From contig NZ_NPMN01000008.1 of assembly GCF_002266425.1 (NCBI RefSeq), positions 1 through 64,000 on the forward strand: a DNA stretch of 64,000 bases, given 5' to 3'. Position numbers and translations under genes: made by a program. The notes below the pieces were generated by a model. The model was given only the letters and a program-made list of their open reading frames with translations, was not told where the DNA came from and searched no databases. This stretch comes from Tissierella sp. P1 (GTDB taxonomy: Bacteria > Bacillota > Clostridia > Tissierellales > Tissierellaceae). Of this stretch, positions 9,992 to 19,429 are shown piece after piece (within the stretch, counting starts at the first letter, position 1; the number at the start of each line of letters is the position of its first letter).

Positions 9992-10537
9992 ATGGGTAAT
10001 TCATGGAGTGGATTAAGACGAGAATTAGAGAATGATTATATATGTGAATCATTAAAGGGAAGAGTACAATATTTTATAACTCATTATCGTAGAGCACATG
10101 ATGATTATGGAAGAATTACCATAAGAGTTGATGGGAAGGAGGTTTTAAGAGGAAATCCCTTTAATTATTATGTAAAGGGTTATGTTTATAAGGAGAGGGT
10201 ATTAAAAGAGGAGATGGGAGTCCCATCTAGAAAATGGACAGGAAAAGAAACTTTGTATAATGAAGAAAATGAAGAGGTTGAAGATATGGTAAATGAAATG
10301 ATGAATAATGATGGTTTTTTTGAAATTTATCATATTACGGATGCTATTAGAGAATATAAAAATTTAGATATAAAAGAAAGTATTAATTCTCCTAATCCTA
10401 TGGTACGAATGTTTGCAATTATGGACAGAAGAATAGGGAAGCGTACCCTAATAAATATAATATCAGAAGTTGATAATCAGCCCGAATGGTTACAATTCTT
10501 TTATAAACTAAGGCTTGAATCAGAGAATTTGTTATAA
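9992..10537 (+). CDS. SF0329-family protein of unknown function
   Basis: The 181-residue soluble protein matches the pattern I remember for the SF0329 family: an N-terminal M-G-x-S-W-S-x-L, then LKGRVQYFITHYRRAHDDYG, RITIRVDGKE, and a C-terminal NPMVRMFAIMDRRIGKRTLI followed by QPEWLQFFYKLRLE. The start ATG 9992 has GGAGGG at 9980-9985. It closes the accessory cluster and shares no operator with neighbours. The family has no established function; members often sit with other small accessory genes. Confidence 0.75.
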   Translation: MGNSWSGLRRELENDYICESLKGRVQYFITHYRRAHDDYGRITIRVDGKEVLRGNPFNYYVKGYVYKERVLKEEMGVPSRKWTGKETLYNEENEEVEDMVNEMMNNDGFFEIYHITDAIREYKNLDIKESINSPNPMVRMFAIMDRRIGKRTLINIISEVDNQPEWLQFFYKLRLESENLL

Positions 10538-10931
10538 ATAGATTATAGGAAATATAAGAATAAGCTTTTAAGTTTTATAAATATGGGAATTGTTGATTGA
10601 AAATTTGCTGATAAGGATTAAATGTCAAATTTATGTAACCAACAATCCTCCTGTATTTAAGAAAAAATCTTCGTGTCAAGTTAATGACAGAATTATATAT
10701 TAACAATTTAATTCTCTCTAAAATATATTTGAAAACATAAAAATAACTTGATAATACAATAAGACCCTAATTTTCCTCAGACTACGCTTGTAGGACTAAA
10801 GGATTATTAATTTAATATATTTATTTATTTTGACATTGAGGGATTATATGTCTAAGTAAAAGAAAATAGTAGAATTATTAAATAGGATTAAATAAAATAT
10901 AATAGGTAAAACTATAAATTATAAAAATATC
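10538..10931. other. Intergenic stretch before the leuS leader
   Basis: About 390 AT-rich bases with stops in all frames. A short hairpin-like element near 10768-10805 (AGACCCTAATTTTCC to AGGACTAAAGG) has no T tract. No gene is supported. Confidence 0.5.
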
Positions 10932-10960
10932 TTGATTTTAAATGATTTATTGGTTATAAT
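10932..10960 (+). promoter_or_regulatory. Sigma-A promoter of leuS
   Basis: TTGATT (10932-10937), 17-base spacer, TATAAT (10955-10960). It is placed directly before T-box stem I, which begins near 10975. Confidence 0.75.
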
Positions 10961-10974
10961 AGGTTTTAAATTAA

Positions 10975-11198
10975 TAAACACTATGATAGGAAGTAGTAAG
11001 TCTGGGTGCAATTATAGAGAGCTGTCGGTAGGTGAAAGACAGTATTGATGAAGACTGAACTCGTCCTTGAGTTATTAGGGTGAATAAAGTAATCCTAATC
11101 GGTTAAATGCCGTTATATTTTGAGTGGATATTTATTATCAATAAGAGTGGTACCGCGGAATTTACCTTTCGTCTCTATAAGAGACGAAAGGTTTTTTT
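10975..11198 (+). promoter_or_regulatory. T-box leader, leucine specifier CTC
   Basis: Stem I starts around 10980 (CTATGATAGGAAGTAGTAA). The specifier CTC at 11060-11062 is followed by GTCCTTGAGTT, as in the asnS leader. The T-box AGAGTGGTACCGCGG lies at 11144-11158. The terminator CCTTTCGTCTC/GAGACGAAAGG (11165-11191) is followed by seven T. This regulates leuS by tRNA-Leu charging. Confidence 0.9.
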
Positions 11199-11202
11199 AT
11201 GA

Positions 11203-11286
11203 CCTAACCCATTTAACGTAGTGAGTAATGGGAACAGTTCTTCTTGTTCCACAATTGTGAATTGTGAACTGTGCATTGTGAATCGT
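11203..11286 (+). repeat. Dispersed repeat between T-box terminator and leuS
   Basis: The stretch includes a hairpin CCCATT...AATGGG (11208-11232), a second hairpin GGAACA/TGTTCC, and a run of TTGTGAATTGTGAACTGTG (11254-11272), the reverse complement of the TTCACAATTCAC repeats inside and after hsdM and near 58671. It spaces the attenuator from the leuS ribosome binding site. Confidence 0.6.
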
Positions 11287-11306
11287 ATGAAAGAGGAGGA
11301 AATAAT

Positions 11307-13718
11307 ATGAGAGAGTATAAACCAAATGAAATTGAAAAAAAATGGCATAAAGTTTGGGAAGAAAGAGAGCCTTTTAAGGCATCGAATAAATCCGATAAGC
11401 CAAAGTTTTATGCATTAGTAGAATTCCCTTATCCATCAGCAAATGGACTGCATGTAGGTCATCCAAGACCTTATACTGCATTAGATATTGTTTCTAGAAA
11501 AAGAAGACTTGAAGGATATAATGTTCTATTTCCAATGGGTTGGGACGCATTTGGATTACCGACAGAGAACTTTGCTATAAAAAATAAAATTCATCCAGCT
11601 ATAGTTACAGAGCAAAATGTTGCAAGATTTAAAGCTCAATTACAATCAATAGGATTTTCCTTTGATTGGTCAAGAGAAATAAATACTACTGATTCACATT
11701 ATTATAAATGGACTCAATGGATATTTTTAAAGCTATTTGAAAAAGGTTTGGCATATAAGCAGGAAATGCCCATTAACTGGTGTCCTTCTTGTAAAATTGG
11801 ATTGGCAAATGAAGAGGTTATTCAAGGCAATTGTGAGAGATGTGGTGGTGAAGTAGTAAGAAGAGTAAAAAATCAGTGGATGCTAAAGATAACTGAATAT
11901 GCTGATAGATTAATTAAGGATTTAGATAATGTTGACTATATTGAAAGAGTAAAAACCCAACAGACAAATTGGATTGGCAAGTCTGAGGGGGCAGAAGTAG
12001 ATTTTCAAATTTCAGGAAAAGAAGATAAACTAAGAGTGTTTACTACTAGACCTGATACACTATTTGGATCAACTTATATGGTTATAGCTGCAGAGCACCC
12101 TTTAATAGAAAAATATAAAGATGAAATAGAAAATTTAGAAGAAATTAAAGAATATCAGCATGAAATAAGTAAGAAATCAGATTTTGAAAGGACTGAGTTA
12201 TCGAAAGATAAAACAGGTGTGGAAATAAAAGGTTTAAGAGCTATAAATCCTGCCACAGGTAATGAGATTCCTATTTGGATTTCTGACTATGTGCTTATGA
12301 GCTATGGTACGGGAGCAATTATGGCAGTACCAGGACATGACACCCGTGACTGGGAGTTTGCTAAGAAGTTTAATCTTCCTATAGTAGAAGTAATAAAGGG
12401 TGGAGATATAGAAAAAGAAGCTTATACAGATACAGAAGAAGGAATTGTTATAAATTCTGATTTTATCAATGGAATGGAAGTAAAAGAAGCAAAAAAATAT
12501 ATGATTAAGTGGTTAGAAGAAAAAGAACTTGGTACTGGAAAAGTAAACTTTAAACTTAGGGACTGGGTATTTTCTAGACAAAGATATTGGGGAGAGCCAA
12601 TACCTCTAGTATATTGTGATGAATGTGGTTGGGTTTCAGTGCCAGAAAATCAATTACCAGTTATGCTACCAGATGTAGAGAACTATGAGCCGACAGATAC
12701 TGGTGAGTCACCATTGGCTAATATTAAAGATTGGGTAGAAACTACATGTCCAAAATGTGGAGGAAAAGCTCATAGAGAAACTGATACAATGCCGCAATGG
12801 GCAGGTTCCTCTTGGTATTTCCTAAGATATATTGATCCCCTAAATGAAGAAGAATTTGCTTCTCAAGAAGCATTAGAATATTGGCTACCAGTAGATTGGT
12901 ATAATGGTGGAATGGAGCATACTACACTTCATCTGTTATATTCAAGATTCTGGCATAAATTTCTATATGATATTGGAGTAGTGCCTGGACCAGAACCTTA
13001 TGCAAAGAGAACCTCTCATGGTATGATATTAGGAGATAACAATGAGAAAATGTCAAAGTCCCGTGGAAATGTAGTAAATCCTGATGACATAGTAAGAGAT
13101 TATGGTGCAGATACACTAAGAACCTACGAAATGTTTATTGGAGACTTTGAAAAGAGTGTACCTTGGTCAGAAAATGGGGTTAAAGGATGTAGAAGATTCC
13201 TTGAAAGAGTATGGAAACTCCAAGATATTTTAGCTGATGATGAAGGATATACTAAGGAACTAGAATCAAGTATTCATAAGACCATTAAGAAAGTATCTGA
13301 AGACTTTGAAACACTAAAATTCAATACTGGAGTAGCAGCTTTAATGAGTTTGTTAAATGAATTTAACGATCATGGCAGTATAACAAAAGAAGATTTAAAA
13401 ACATTTATAATACTACTAAATCCAGTAGCTCCTCATATTACTGAAGAATTGTGGGAGATTTTAGAACTAGAAGGTTATCTACATGATACAACATGGCCAG
13501 TATATGATGAAGAAAAAACAAAGGATAAAGTAATTGCACTTCCAGTCCAAGTTAATGGTAAAGTAAGAGGTACAATAGAAATCAGTATTGATGATTCTCA
13601 AGATGTAGCTAGAGAAAAAGCAAAAGCTGATGATAACATTAGTAGGTTCCTAGAAGGAAAACAAATAGTTAAAGAGATATTTGTTGCAGGAAAGATATAT
13701 AATATAGTTGTTAAGTAA
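11307..13718 (+). CDS. leuS: Leucine--tRNA ligase
   Basis: Class I synthetase of 803 residues, normal for bacterial LeuRS. HIGH appears as HVGH (about 48-51), KMSKS near residue 580, a zinc finger C-P-S-C...C-E-R-C at about 157-180, and a CP1 editing domain with the T-rich loop [11 protein letters not shown] (about 247-257). A second CxxC pair (YCDECGW ... CPKCGG) lies before the KMSKS loop. The ATG 11307 follows GAGGAGG by seven bases; an upstream in-frame start at 11271 lies in the dispersed repeat and is rejected. Controlled by the CTC T-box. Confidence 0.97.
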   Translation: MREYKPNEIEKKWHKVWEEREPFKASNKSDKPKFYALVEFPYPSANGLHVGHPRPYTALDIVSRKRRLEGYNVLFPMGWDAFGLPTENFAIKNKIHPAIVTEQNVARFKAQLQSIGFSFDWSREINTTDSHYYKWTQWIFLKLFEKGLAYKQEMPINWCPSCKIGLANEEVIQGNCERCGGEVVRRVKNQWMLKITEYADRLIKDLDNVDYIERVKTQQTNWIGKSEGAEVDFQISGKEDKLRVFTTRPDTLFGSTYMVIAAEHPLIEKYKDEIENLEEIKEYQHEISKKSDFERTELSKDKTGVEIKGLRAINPATGNEIPIWISDYVLMSYGTGAIMAVPGHDTRDWEFAKKFNLPIVEVIKGGDIEKEAYTDTEEGIVINSDFINGMEVKEAKKYMIKWLEEKELGTGKVNFKLRDWVFSRQRYWGEPIPLVYCDECGWVSVPENQLPVMLPDVENYEPTDTGESPLANIKDWVETTCPKCGGKAHRETDTMPQWAGSSWYFLRYIDPLNEEEFASQEALEYWLPVDWYNGGMEHTTLHLLYSRFWHKFLYDIGVVPGPEPYAKRTSHGMILGDNNEKMSKSRGNVVNPDDIVRDYGADTLRTYEMFIGDFEKSVPWSENGVKGCRRFLERVWKLQDILADDEGYTKELESSIHKTIKKVSEDFETLKFNTGVAALMSLLNEFNDHGSITKEDLKTFIILLNPVAPHITEELWEILELEGYLHDTTWPVYDEEKTKDKVIALPVQVNGKVRGTIEISIDDSQDVAREKAKADDNISRFLEGKQIVKEIFVAGKIYNIVVK

Positions 13719-13727
13719 TGTTTGCAT

Positions 13728-13756
13728 AAACCCCATCTTTTAGGTGGGGTTTTGTA
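13728..13756 (+). terminator. Terminator after leuS
   Basis: AAACCCCATC (13728-13737) pairs with GGTGGGGTTT (13743-13752) around a 5-base loop, followed by a short T tract. Confidence 0.85.
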
Positions 13757-13830
13757 TTTGAAATGACAATCATAAAAAATATGCTCATAAATGATAAATA
13801 TAATTTTTAATATTGATGCCAATTTACTAA

Positions 13831-14538
13831 TTATATATCTTTTTTAGCTATATATAATTTTTTAGAATTATCTATAGTAGCTAGATAGACCTTAGAGACA
13901 TCATCTATATCATACATGCTAAGGTTATTCATAAGCCATTCCTTATTTAATTTCAAATTTTTTAAGTTTTCCTCAAATAATTTTCCATCATTGATGACTA
14001 CTACAGGTAAACTTATAGGTTTAGCAGTTAGATTAAGATCTGCAGGAGTAATATATCTATTTGGCTCTTTTTTTATAACACTTAAATGTCCATCGGGTTC
14101 TAAAATCGCATATTTTACTTCTGAAATATCAAAAATATTCTTAAGTCTTAATTGACTCAAAAACAAGTCAATATTTATAAATTGTTTTTTAAAGTTTTTT
14201 CTAATAATTTTGCCATCCTCAATTAAAATCATAGGTTTGCCGTTAAAAAACAATCCTAAATTTCTATTTTTAAAAGATAAGAGACTTACTATATAGTGCC
14301 AAAAGAATAAAGTCAATAACGGAATTATTATATATGTAAAAGAAATTTCTCCGTCTATCAAAGGAGCTGCTATAATAGCTCCCAGTATCCAGACTACTGT
14401 AAAATCATAAGCAGTAAACTGATTTATGGCTCTTTTCATTATAAATCGTCCTACTAAAAATGATATTATGCCCACAGCCAAAGTTCTGATTAAATACTCT
14501 GATAAGGAAATATTCTTTATAACTCCAAAAACATTCAT
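13831..14538 (-). CDS. DUF421 membrane protein, YetF-like
   Basis: The 235-residue protein has three N-terminal membrane segments (about 10-85) and a cytosolic alpha/beta part with the two DUF421 half-repeats P-x-x-L-I-x-x-G-K-I (PMILIEDGKIIRKNFKK) and P-V-V-V-I-N-D-G-K, each followed by a helix. It lies 18 bases downstream of a paralogous DUF421 gene in the same direction. DUF421 genes accompany DUF1657 and spoVA-type genes in spore formers, where they affect spore properties. A role in spores is inferred from this and from splB next door. Confidence 0.85.
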   Translation of the reverse strand: MNVFGVIKNISLSEYLIRTLAVGIISFLVGRFIMKRAINQFTAYDFTVVWILGAIIAAPLIDGEISFTYIIIPLLTLFFWHYIVSLLSFKNRNLGLFFNGKPMILIEDGKIIRKNFKKQFINIDLFLSQLRLKNIFDISEVKYAILEPDGHLSVIKKEPNRYITPADLNLTAKPISLPVVVINDGKLFEENLKNLKLNKEWLMNNLSMYDIDDVSKVYLATIDNSKKLYIAKKDI

Positions 14539-14556
14539 ATAAAATATCCTCCTAAT

Positions 14557-15255
14557 TTATAAATTCACATATAATTTTTTAGCTGGAGTCAAAATCCCAA
14601 GATAAATATTATCTATATTATCTATATTCATCAATTTAAGTTGATCTTCCATCCACTTATAGCCTAATTTATTTTTACTAAGAACTTTTTCATCAACTCT
14701 CCCTTTATATATAATAACTTCTGATAAAATGTCCTTTGAAGTTTCTATACCTATATCTAATTTTTTTGGTGGAAGATTATTGTTATTTATAGCTATACTA
14801 AAACTTCCTATAGCTTCAGCAAGTAAATATTCTACGCTTTCAATATCATAGACATCTTTTTCTCTTAATATTGAGAATAAATTATCTATTGTTAAGTTTG
14901 ATTTAAAAAGATTCTCTTTTATGATCTTACCATTTTTAATTAAGATTATTGGTTTTTGTGTGACTATAGAGGGGGCTTTTAAATATAGATAAGAAATGCT
15001 TAAATGTATTAATGAATATAATACTATTATTAAAATTGCATCAATTGGTCTGGATTTTGGATTAACTATACGTGATGCGGCAATATTGCTAGTTACGGCT
15101 GCCATTAAAAAATTATACGGAGTAACTATGCTAAACTGGCAAAACTTCATTAACTTAGTTGATGCAAATAATGTGAAATACAATATTGAAGTTCTAATAA
15201 ATAATTCTAATACTCTTAATTTTTCTCCTTCGAAGAAAATCTTTTTTATATCCAT
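14557..15255 (-). CDS. DUF421 membrane protein, YetF-like (second copy)
   Basis: The 232-residue paralogue of the next gene has the same plan: three membrane segments near the N-terminus, then PIILIKNGKIIKENLFK and a second half-repeat (EVIIYKGRVDEKVL). The ATG at 15255 is chosen because AAAGGATG lies just upstream on the minus strand; an extension to 15273 lacks a ribosome binding site. The two copies are clearly divergent, so this is an old duplication that may work as a hetero-complex. Confidence 0.82.
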   Translation of the reverse strand: MDIKKIFFEGEKLRVLELFIRTSILYFTLFASTKLMKFCQFSIVTPYNFLMAAVTSNIAASRIVNPKSRPIDAILIIVLYSLIHLSISYLYLKAPSIVTQKPIILIKNGKIIKENLFKSNLTIDNLFSILREKDVYDIESVEYLLAEAIGSFSIAINNNNLPPKKLDIGIETSKDILSEVIIYKGRVDEKVLSKNKLGYKWMEDQLKLMNIDNIDNIYLGILTPAKKLYVNL

Positions 15256-15323
15256 AATATCATCCTTTCTCAATATAGGTTATCCATAATAGAATATTTA
15301 TATAATTGATAATAATAAAAGTA

Positions 15324-15360
15324 AAAAACTTCTATATATTTCTTATAGAAGTTTTTTTAG
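15324..15360. terminator. Bidirectional terminator
   Basis: AAAAAACTTCTATA pairs with TATAGAAGTTTTTT (about 15324-15358), with A- and T-rich flanks on both sides. It mainly serves the minus-strand DUF1657 gene. Confidence 0.8.
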
Positions 15361-15371
15361 AATAGTTTTTA

Positions 15372-15581
15372 TTATTGTTGTTGGTCGTATTGAGGCTCTT
15401 GATTTTTTAGATAATTTACTCTGTTTTCTAACATTTGAGCCATATTTTCAGCATTTGAAGCTAAACTATTAAACATTTGTTTTGCAGTTTGATCATCAGT
15501 ATCTAAAGAAAATGTTTTTAAGTCTGCTGCTAATCCTTTAGCGCCTGCTAAAGCAGTTTCTAATTTAGTCATTACAGTCAT
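15372..15581 (-). CDS. DUF1657 small protein
   Basis: The 69-residue protein begins MTVMTKLETALAGAKGLAAD and ends in a Gln-rich tail; the TxLETALAxxKGLAADLKTFSL pattern is the DUF1657 signature. It is predicted to be two helices. The ATG at 15581 has AAGGAGAGATG upstream on the minus strand, so the longer frame to 15626 is rejected. DUF1657 genes are repeatedly found with DUF421 and spoVA genes in spore formers; here a terminator separates it from the DUF421 pair. Function unknown, probably late sporulation. Confidence 0.85.
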   Translation of the reverse strand: MTVMTKLETALAGAKGLAADLKTFSLDTDDQTAKQMFNSLASNAENMAQMLENRVNYLKNQEPQYDQQQ

Positions 15582-15768
15582 GAACTCATCTCTCCTTATA
15601 TATATTTTCACAATTAGTATCTGCAAAAATAATATAAATATTAGGAAATGTTTGGGAGATTAACTTTAAAGCCAATATAATAAATATGGCAATTCCATTA
15701 TAGATTTCCCATTTTTACCTTTTATACATATTAGATATAAGGAGACAATATTTATTGAGGTGAATAAA

Positions 15769-16779
15769 GTGAAATTATTTATACCAGACAGAGCTTATAT
15801 TGATCCTAAAAGCTTAGAGTATGATGTTGGGAAATTTGCTAAAGAGCAATTAGAAAAATTAAATATTCCTATAATTGAGAGCAAAAAAGTTTCAATAGAG
15901 GGTAAGTCACCTTCTGAAAATTATGCTAAAGCAAAGAAAACAATTTATTTAACTGTAAATAAAGAAAAAAAATTAAGACCTTGTAGTCCCTCAGCAGATT
16001 ATCAATTTTCTCTATCGAGTTCATGTCCAGGACATTGTGAATATTGTTATCTACAAACTACACAAGGGGAGAAACCCTTTATGAAAGTATTTGTAAATAT
16101 ATATGAGATAATCAATGTTATCCAAGAACATATAGATAAGAATTTACCTAATATAACTACTTTTGAGTGCGGAAGTATTACTGATCCTGTTGCTCTTGAA
16201 CACTTAACTGGGAATCTTAAAAGATGTATAGAATTTTTTGGGAATAGTGAAAAGGGAAGACTTCGAGTAATTACTAAATTTGATAATGTAGATTCTTTTT
16301 TAGATATAAATCATAATGAGCATACTAAATTTAGATTTAGTATCAATACTAAATATATAATAAATAAATTTGAGCATAATACTGCCAGCTTTGAAGAAAG
16401 GATGAGAGCAGCATGTAAAATTGCAAATTCAGGATATCCTATAGGTTTTATTATTGCTCCCATTATGATATATAATAATTGGAAAGATGATTATAGGGAA
16501 TTATTTAATGAGTTAAAATCTCAATTAGGAGATTATAAAGAAGAGATCACCTTTGAATTGATACAACATAGATTTACAGCTACTGCTAAAGAACTCATAC
16601 TTACAAGATTTCCTAAGACTGAACTTGATCTTAATGAAGAAACTAGGCAATTGAAATGGGGGCCTTATGGAAAGTTTAAATATGTTTATCCAAAAGAACA
16701 AAGCAGTGAGATTAAAGATTATATTTCTGATATTATTCAAAAAAACTTTAGCAATTCTAGGATTGAATATTTTACGTAA
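15769..16779 (+). CDS. splB: Spore photoproduct lyase
   Basis: This radical SAM enzyme reverses the UV-induced spore photoproduct (5-thyminyl-5,6-dihydrothymine) in germinating spores. The radical SAM motif appears as SCPGHCEYCYL, the SplB form CxxxCxxC, at about residues 87-97. The 336-residue length is normal. GTG 15769 is preferred because GAGGTGA (15757-15763) lies five bases upstream; the alternative GTG at 15760 lies inside that site. It faces away from the DUF1657 gene. Its presence is direct evidence of an endospore-forming lineage. Confidence 0.95.
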   Translation: MKLFIPDRAYIDPKSLEYDVGKFAKEQLEKLNIPIIESKKVSIEGKSPSENYAKAKKTIYLTVNKEKKLRPCSPSADYQFSLSSSCPGHCEYCYLQTTQGEKPFMKVFVNIYEIINVIQEHIDKNLPNITTFECGSITDPVALEHLTGNLKRCIEFFGNSEKGRLRVITKFDNVDSFLDINHNEHTKFRFSINTKYIINKFEHNTASFEERMRAACKIANSGYPIGFIIAPIMIYNNWKDDYRELFNELKSQLGDYKEEITFELIQHRFTATAKELILTRFPKTELDLNEETRQLKWGPYGKFKYVYPKEQSSEIKDYISDIIQKNFSNSRIEYFT

Positions 16780-16802
16780 GAAGCTAGCTAATATTTTCTT
16801 TA

Positions 16803-16840
16803 AAGCACCTTAGAATGAAATTTTAGGGTGTTTGTTTTTT
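16803..16840 (+). terminator. Terminator after splB
   Basis: AAGCACCTTA (16803-16812) pairs with TTAGGGTGTTT (16823-16833) with two G-T pairs, followed by GTTTTTT. Confidence 0.75.
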
Positions 16841-17015
16841 ACAATAAATTATAGTAGAAAGAATAATTATATTAATGGATCATTTTACAATCTATAAATT
16901 AAGTTTAGCTTTACAAAGCTATTAGTTAGGGTTTACTATTGAAAGATAGAGATTTTAGTAGGATAAACTTACTTGGAAATATCAATGACAATATAAAAAG
17001 GATGGTAATAATATA

Positions 17016-18266
17016 ATGACAAATAATTTTAAGATACTTGGAATAAGTAAGGAACTGGAGAAAGTGCTAGAAAGGGATGGAATTACTAGGCCGACACCTA
17101 TTCAAGAACAAGCTATTCCCCAGTTGTTAAAGGGAAAAGATGTAATAGCACAAGCACATACCGGAACTGGTAAAACTTTTGCTTTTATGCTACCAATTAT
17201 GGAAACAATTGATATCACAAAACCATGTATACAGGCTTTAATTATAGCTCCTACAAGAGAATTAGCAATTCAAATAACTAATGAGGCTAAGAAGCTGACA
17301 CAAGCTAAGAATATAAGTATATTAGCAGTCTATGGCGGTCAAGATGTTGAGAGACAATTAAGGAAATTGAATAAGGGTGTTAATATAGTTATTGGAACAC
17401 CAGGTAGGTTATTAGATCATATGAGAAGAAAAAGTATTGATTTAGGTCAAGTGAAAATGATTGTCTTAGATGAAGCCGATGAAATGCTAAATATGGGATT
17501 TTTAAAAGATGTAGAGGAAATAATATATAAAACTTCAAAAACACGTCAAACCATGTTGTTCTCCGCTACAATGCCAAAGCAACTTCGTAGCTTAGCTGTT
17601 AGGTACATGAAGGAACCTGTCCAAATACAGATACAGAGTGAAAAGGTAACACTAGATGAAATAAAGCAGGTAGTAATAGAAACTACAGATAGGGGAAAGC
17701 AAGACGCACTTTGTAGTGTTATAGATGAAGAAAGACCCTTTATGGCAATAATCTTTTGTAGAACAAAGCGACGTGTAAAGGCTCTTAACAGTGATTTACG
17801 AAATCGTGGATATAATTCAGATGAAATACACGGAGATATCAGTCAAGCTAAGCGTGAAAAGGTAATTAATTCCTTTAGAGATATGAAACTGCAACTTCTT
17901 GTTGCTACAGATGTTGCCGCCCGTGGTTTAGACATTGAAGGTATAACTCATATTTTTAACTATGATATACCAGAAGATGCAGAATCCTATATTCACCGCA
18001 TAGGACGTACAGGTAGAGCTGGTGAAACTGGAAAGGCTTTTACATTTGTTACGCCTAGGGATCAGCAGGACTTAATTGCAATAGAAAACAAAATAAGAAT
18101 GAATCTAAAGAAAAGAAAAATTGTAAAAGATAATGTAAAGGATAAGACTAACAGGAATAACACTAATGAGCAAATCAATAAAAAACAGGATTTTAGATGG
18201 AATAAAGATTCAGGTAAAAAGAAGACCATTAGAAGTATTGATAAAAGAAAAGGTAAGAAAAAGTAG
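17016..18266 (+). CDS. DEAD-box ATP-dependent RNA helicase
   Basis: The 416-residue protein has the full motif set: Q motif ([11 protein letters not shown]), motif I AHTGTGKT, Ia PTRELA, motif II DEAD, motif III SAT, IV ([10 protein letters not shown]), V ([10 protein letters not shown]) and [12 protein letters not shown]. After the RecA-like core (to about 360) there is only a basic Lys/Arg/Asn-rich tail and no DbpA RNA-recognition domain, as in short CshA/CshB-type helicases. It probably acts in ribosome assembly or RNA decay. It stands alone, between two terminators. Confidence 0.93.
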   Translation: MTNNFKILGISKELEKVLERDGITRPTPIQEQAIPQLLKGKDVIAQAHTGTGKTFAFMLPIMETIDITKPCIQALIIAPTRELAIQITNEAKKLTQAKNISILAVYGGQDVERQLRKLNKGVNIVIGTPGRLLDHMRRKSIDLGQVKMIVLDEADEMLNMGFLKDVEEIIYKTSKTRQTMLFSATMPKQLRSLAVRYMKEPVQIQIQSEKVTLDEIKQVVIETTDRGKQDALCSVIDEERPFMAIIFCRTKRRVKALNSDLRNRGYNSDEIHGDISQAKREKVINSFRDMKLQLLVATDVAARGLDIEGITHIFNYDIPEDAESYIHRIGRTGRAGETGKAFTFVTPRDQQDLIAIENKIRMNLKKRKIVKDNVKDKTNRNNTNEQINKKQDFRWNKDSGKKKTIRSIDKRKGKKK

Positions 18267-18295
18267 AAATAATAATCTTTAACTTGAAAATATTG

Positions 18296-18348
18296 TGCTC
18301 TTTTTTAACAATATCCTAAGTAAGGCTAGCTAGAAAAGAGCATTTTTT
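18296..18348 (+). terminator. Terminator after the helicase gene
   Basis: TGCTCTTTT (18296-18304) pairs with AAAAGAGCA (18334-18342), followed by six T. The loop is long, about 29 bases. Confidence 0.75.
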
Positions 18349-18360
18349 ATTTAATAAAGT

Positions 18361-18662
18361 ATGATTAATTTAGATTTTAAATAAGGACTACTATTTTGGA
18401 AAGTTACTCTTATTTATAAAGGAAAAGTATGTCTTTAGACAATGTACTTTTAGATACAGGTTCAGGTGGTACTGTTTTTAAAGTGTGCAAGGTAAATGAA
18501 ATAGGTATAACAATAGAAAAAGATAATACTATAGAAATTATTTTAGGGATTGGTGGGGTAATATTTGTATACAAGAAAAGTATTTATGGAATAATTCTTG
18601 AATTTATCAAAAAGGTATCTTTAGCTGATGTAGTAGAGAATTTTGGGGGAATATTGATATAA
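18361..18662 (+). pseudogene. Degraded retropepsin-like aspartyl protease
   Basis: The segment from 18429 encodes NVLLDTGSGGTVFKV (active-site D-T-G-S-G) and GIGGVIFVYKKSI, the pattern of small bacterial retropepsin-like proteases. The N-terminus is in another frame from ATG 18361 (MINLDFK, stop TAA, then GLLFWKVTLIYKGK). So there is one in-frame stop at about 18382 and one one-base frame change near 18425, where an extra A would join YKGK to SMSLDN. The C-terminal part after about 18610 no longer matches the family. There is no ribosome binding site. It looks like a true pseudogene at the edge of the defence island. Confidence 0.6.
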
Positions 18663-18742
18663 ATAATAAAAAAAGAAGGAAATTAGGAATTTGTGTCGAA
18701 TGCAATAGATAATACCATAGTTAAAAATGTTTTCTTTATAAT

Positions 18743-18797
18743 ATTGACTAAGACAATTAATAGAAGTATAATATAATTATATTGACAGAGACAATAA
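18743..18797 (+). promoter_or_regulatory. Promoter with two palindromic operators for the XRE regulator
   Basis: TTGACT (18744-18749) and TATAAT (18767-18772) have a perfect 17-base spacer. Two near-identical palindromic boxes, ATTGACTAAGACAAT (18743-18757) and ATTGACAGAGACAAT (18781-18795), start 38 bases apart; the first overlaps the -35 box and the second lies just downstream of the expected start site. This layout fits autorepression by the HTH protein encoded at 18819. Confidence 0.7.
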
Positions 18798-18818
18798 AAC
18801 AAAAATGGAGGTGGATGT

Positions 18819-19412
18819 TTGATAGGATTAGAATATATTTTAAGTCTGTATAATATGCAGCATATAGAACTGGCAGAAAAACTTGGTATAAGAAAACAAA
18901 ATATAAATATGTGGATTAAAGGAAAACAAAATATTCCTAAAAAATATCTACCTATACTGGAAGAACTATTTGGATTAAAAGGAGAGTATTTTACTAGGGA
19001 ATTAGATGAAATAGATCAATTAGAAATTCAAAAAGAAAAGTTAAAAAGTGATCTAAAACCAGTTATAAAAAAACATGAGCAACAATTTATGATAGGAAAA
19101 GTCAACGATATTGTAGAAGTTCCAGTTTATGATAAAGAAGAAATCAATACAATAGAAAGAGATATTGAAAAGGCAAAGCTAGTATCTAGATTTAAAGAGG
19201 CACTAGATATAGTAGATAATAATCCCTATATGGATACCTATAAATTAATTGTAGAGTTGTTGGAAAAAGTTCAGCATGAGGTTATTCTTCATAAGACTAT
19301 AGAAGCCTTAGCACATTATTATGAAGTGTTACCAGATTGGGTAGCCACTGGACCAGAGCAGGATGAATTTGAAGAAGATATATTTGAAGTATTTGATGAT
19401 TATAATTATTAG
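18819..19412 (+). CDS. XRE-family regulator of the type I RM operon
   Basis: The 197-residue protein has an N-terminal helix-turn-helix (about 1-50; [21 protein letters not shown]) and a helical C-terminal part of unknown family ending in an acidic tail. It starts with TTG 18819, seven bases after GGAGG. It lies 17 bases upstream of hsdM in the same direction, so it probably heads the RM transcript, and the paired palindromes at its promoter suggest it represses its own operon, as controller proteins do. That role is inference from position and sequence. Confidence 0.8.
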   Translation: MIGLEYILSLYNMQHIELAEKLGIRKQNINMWIKGKQNIPKKYLPILEELFGLKGEYFTRELDEIDQLEIQKEKLKSDLKPVIKKHEQQFMIGKVNDIVEVPVYDKEEINTIERDIEKAKLVSRFKEALDIVDNNPYMDTYKLIVELLEKVQHEVILHKTIEALAHYYEVLPDWVATGPEQDEFEEDIFEVFDDYNY

Positions 19413-19429
19413 AATTAGGAGGAGATTTA

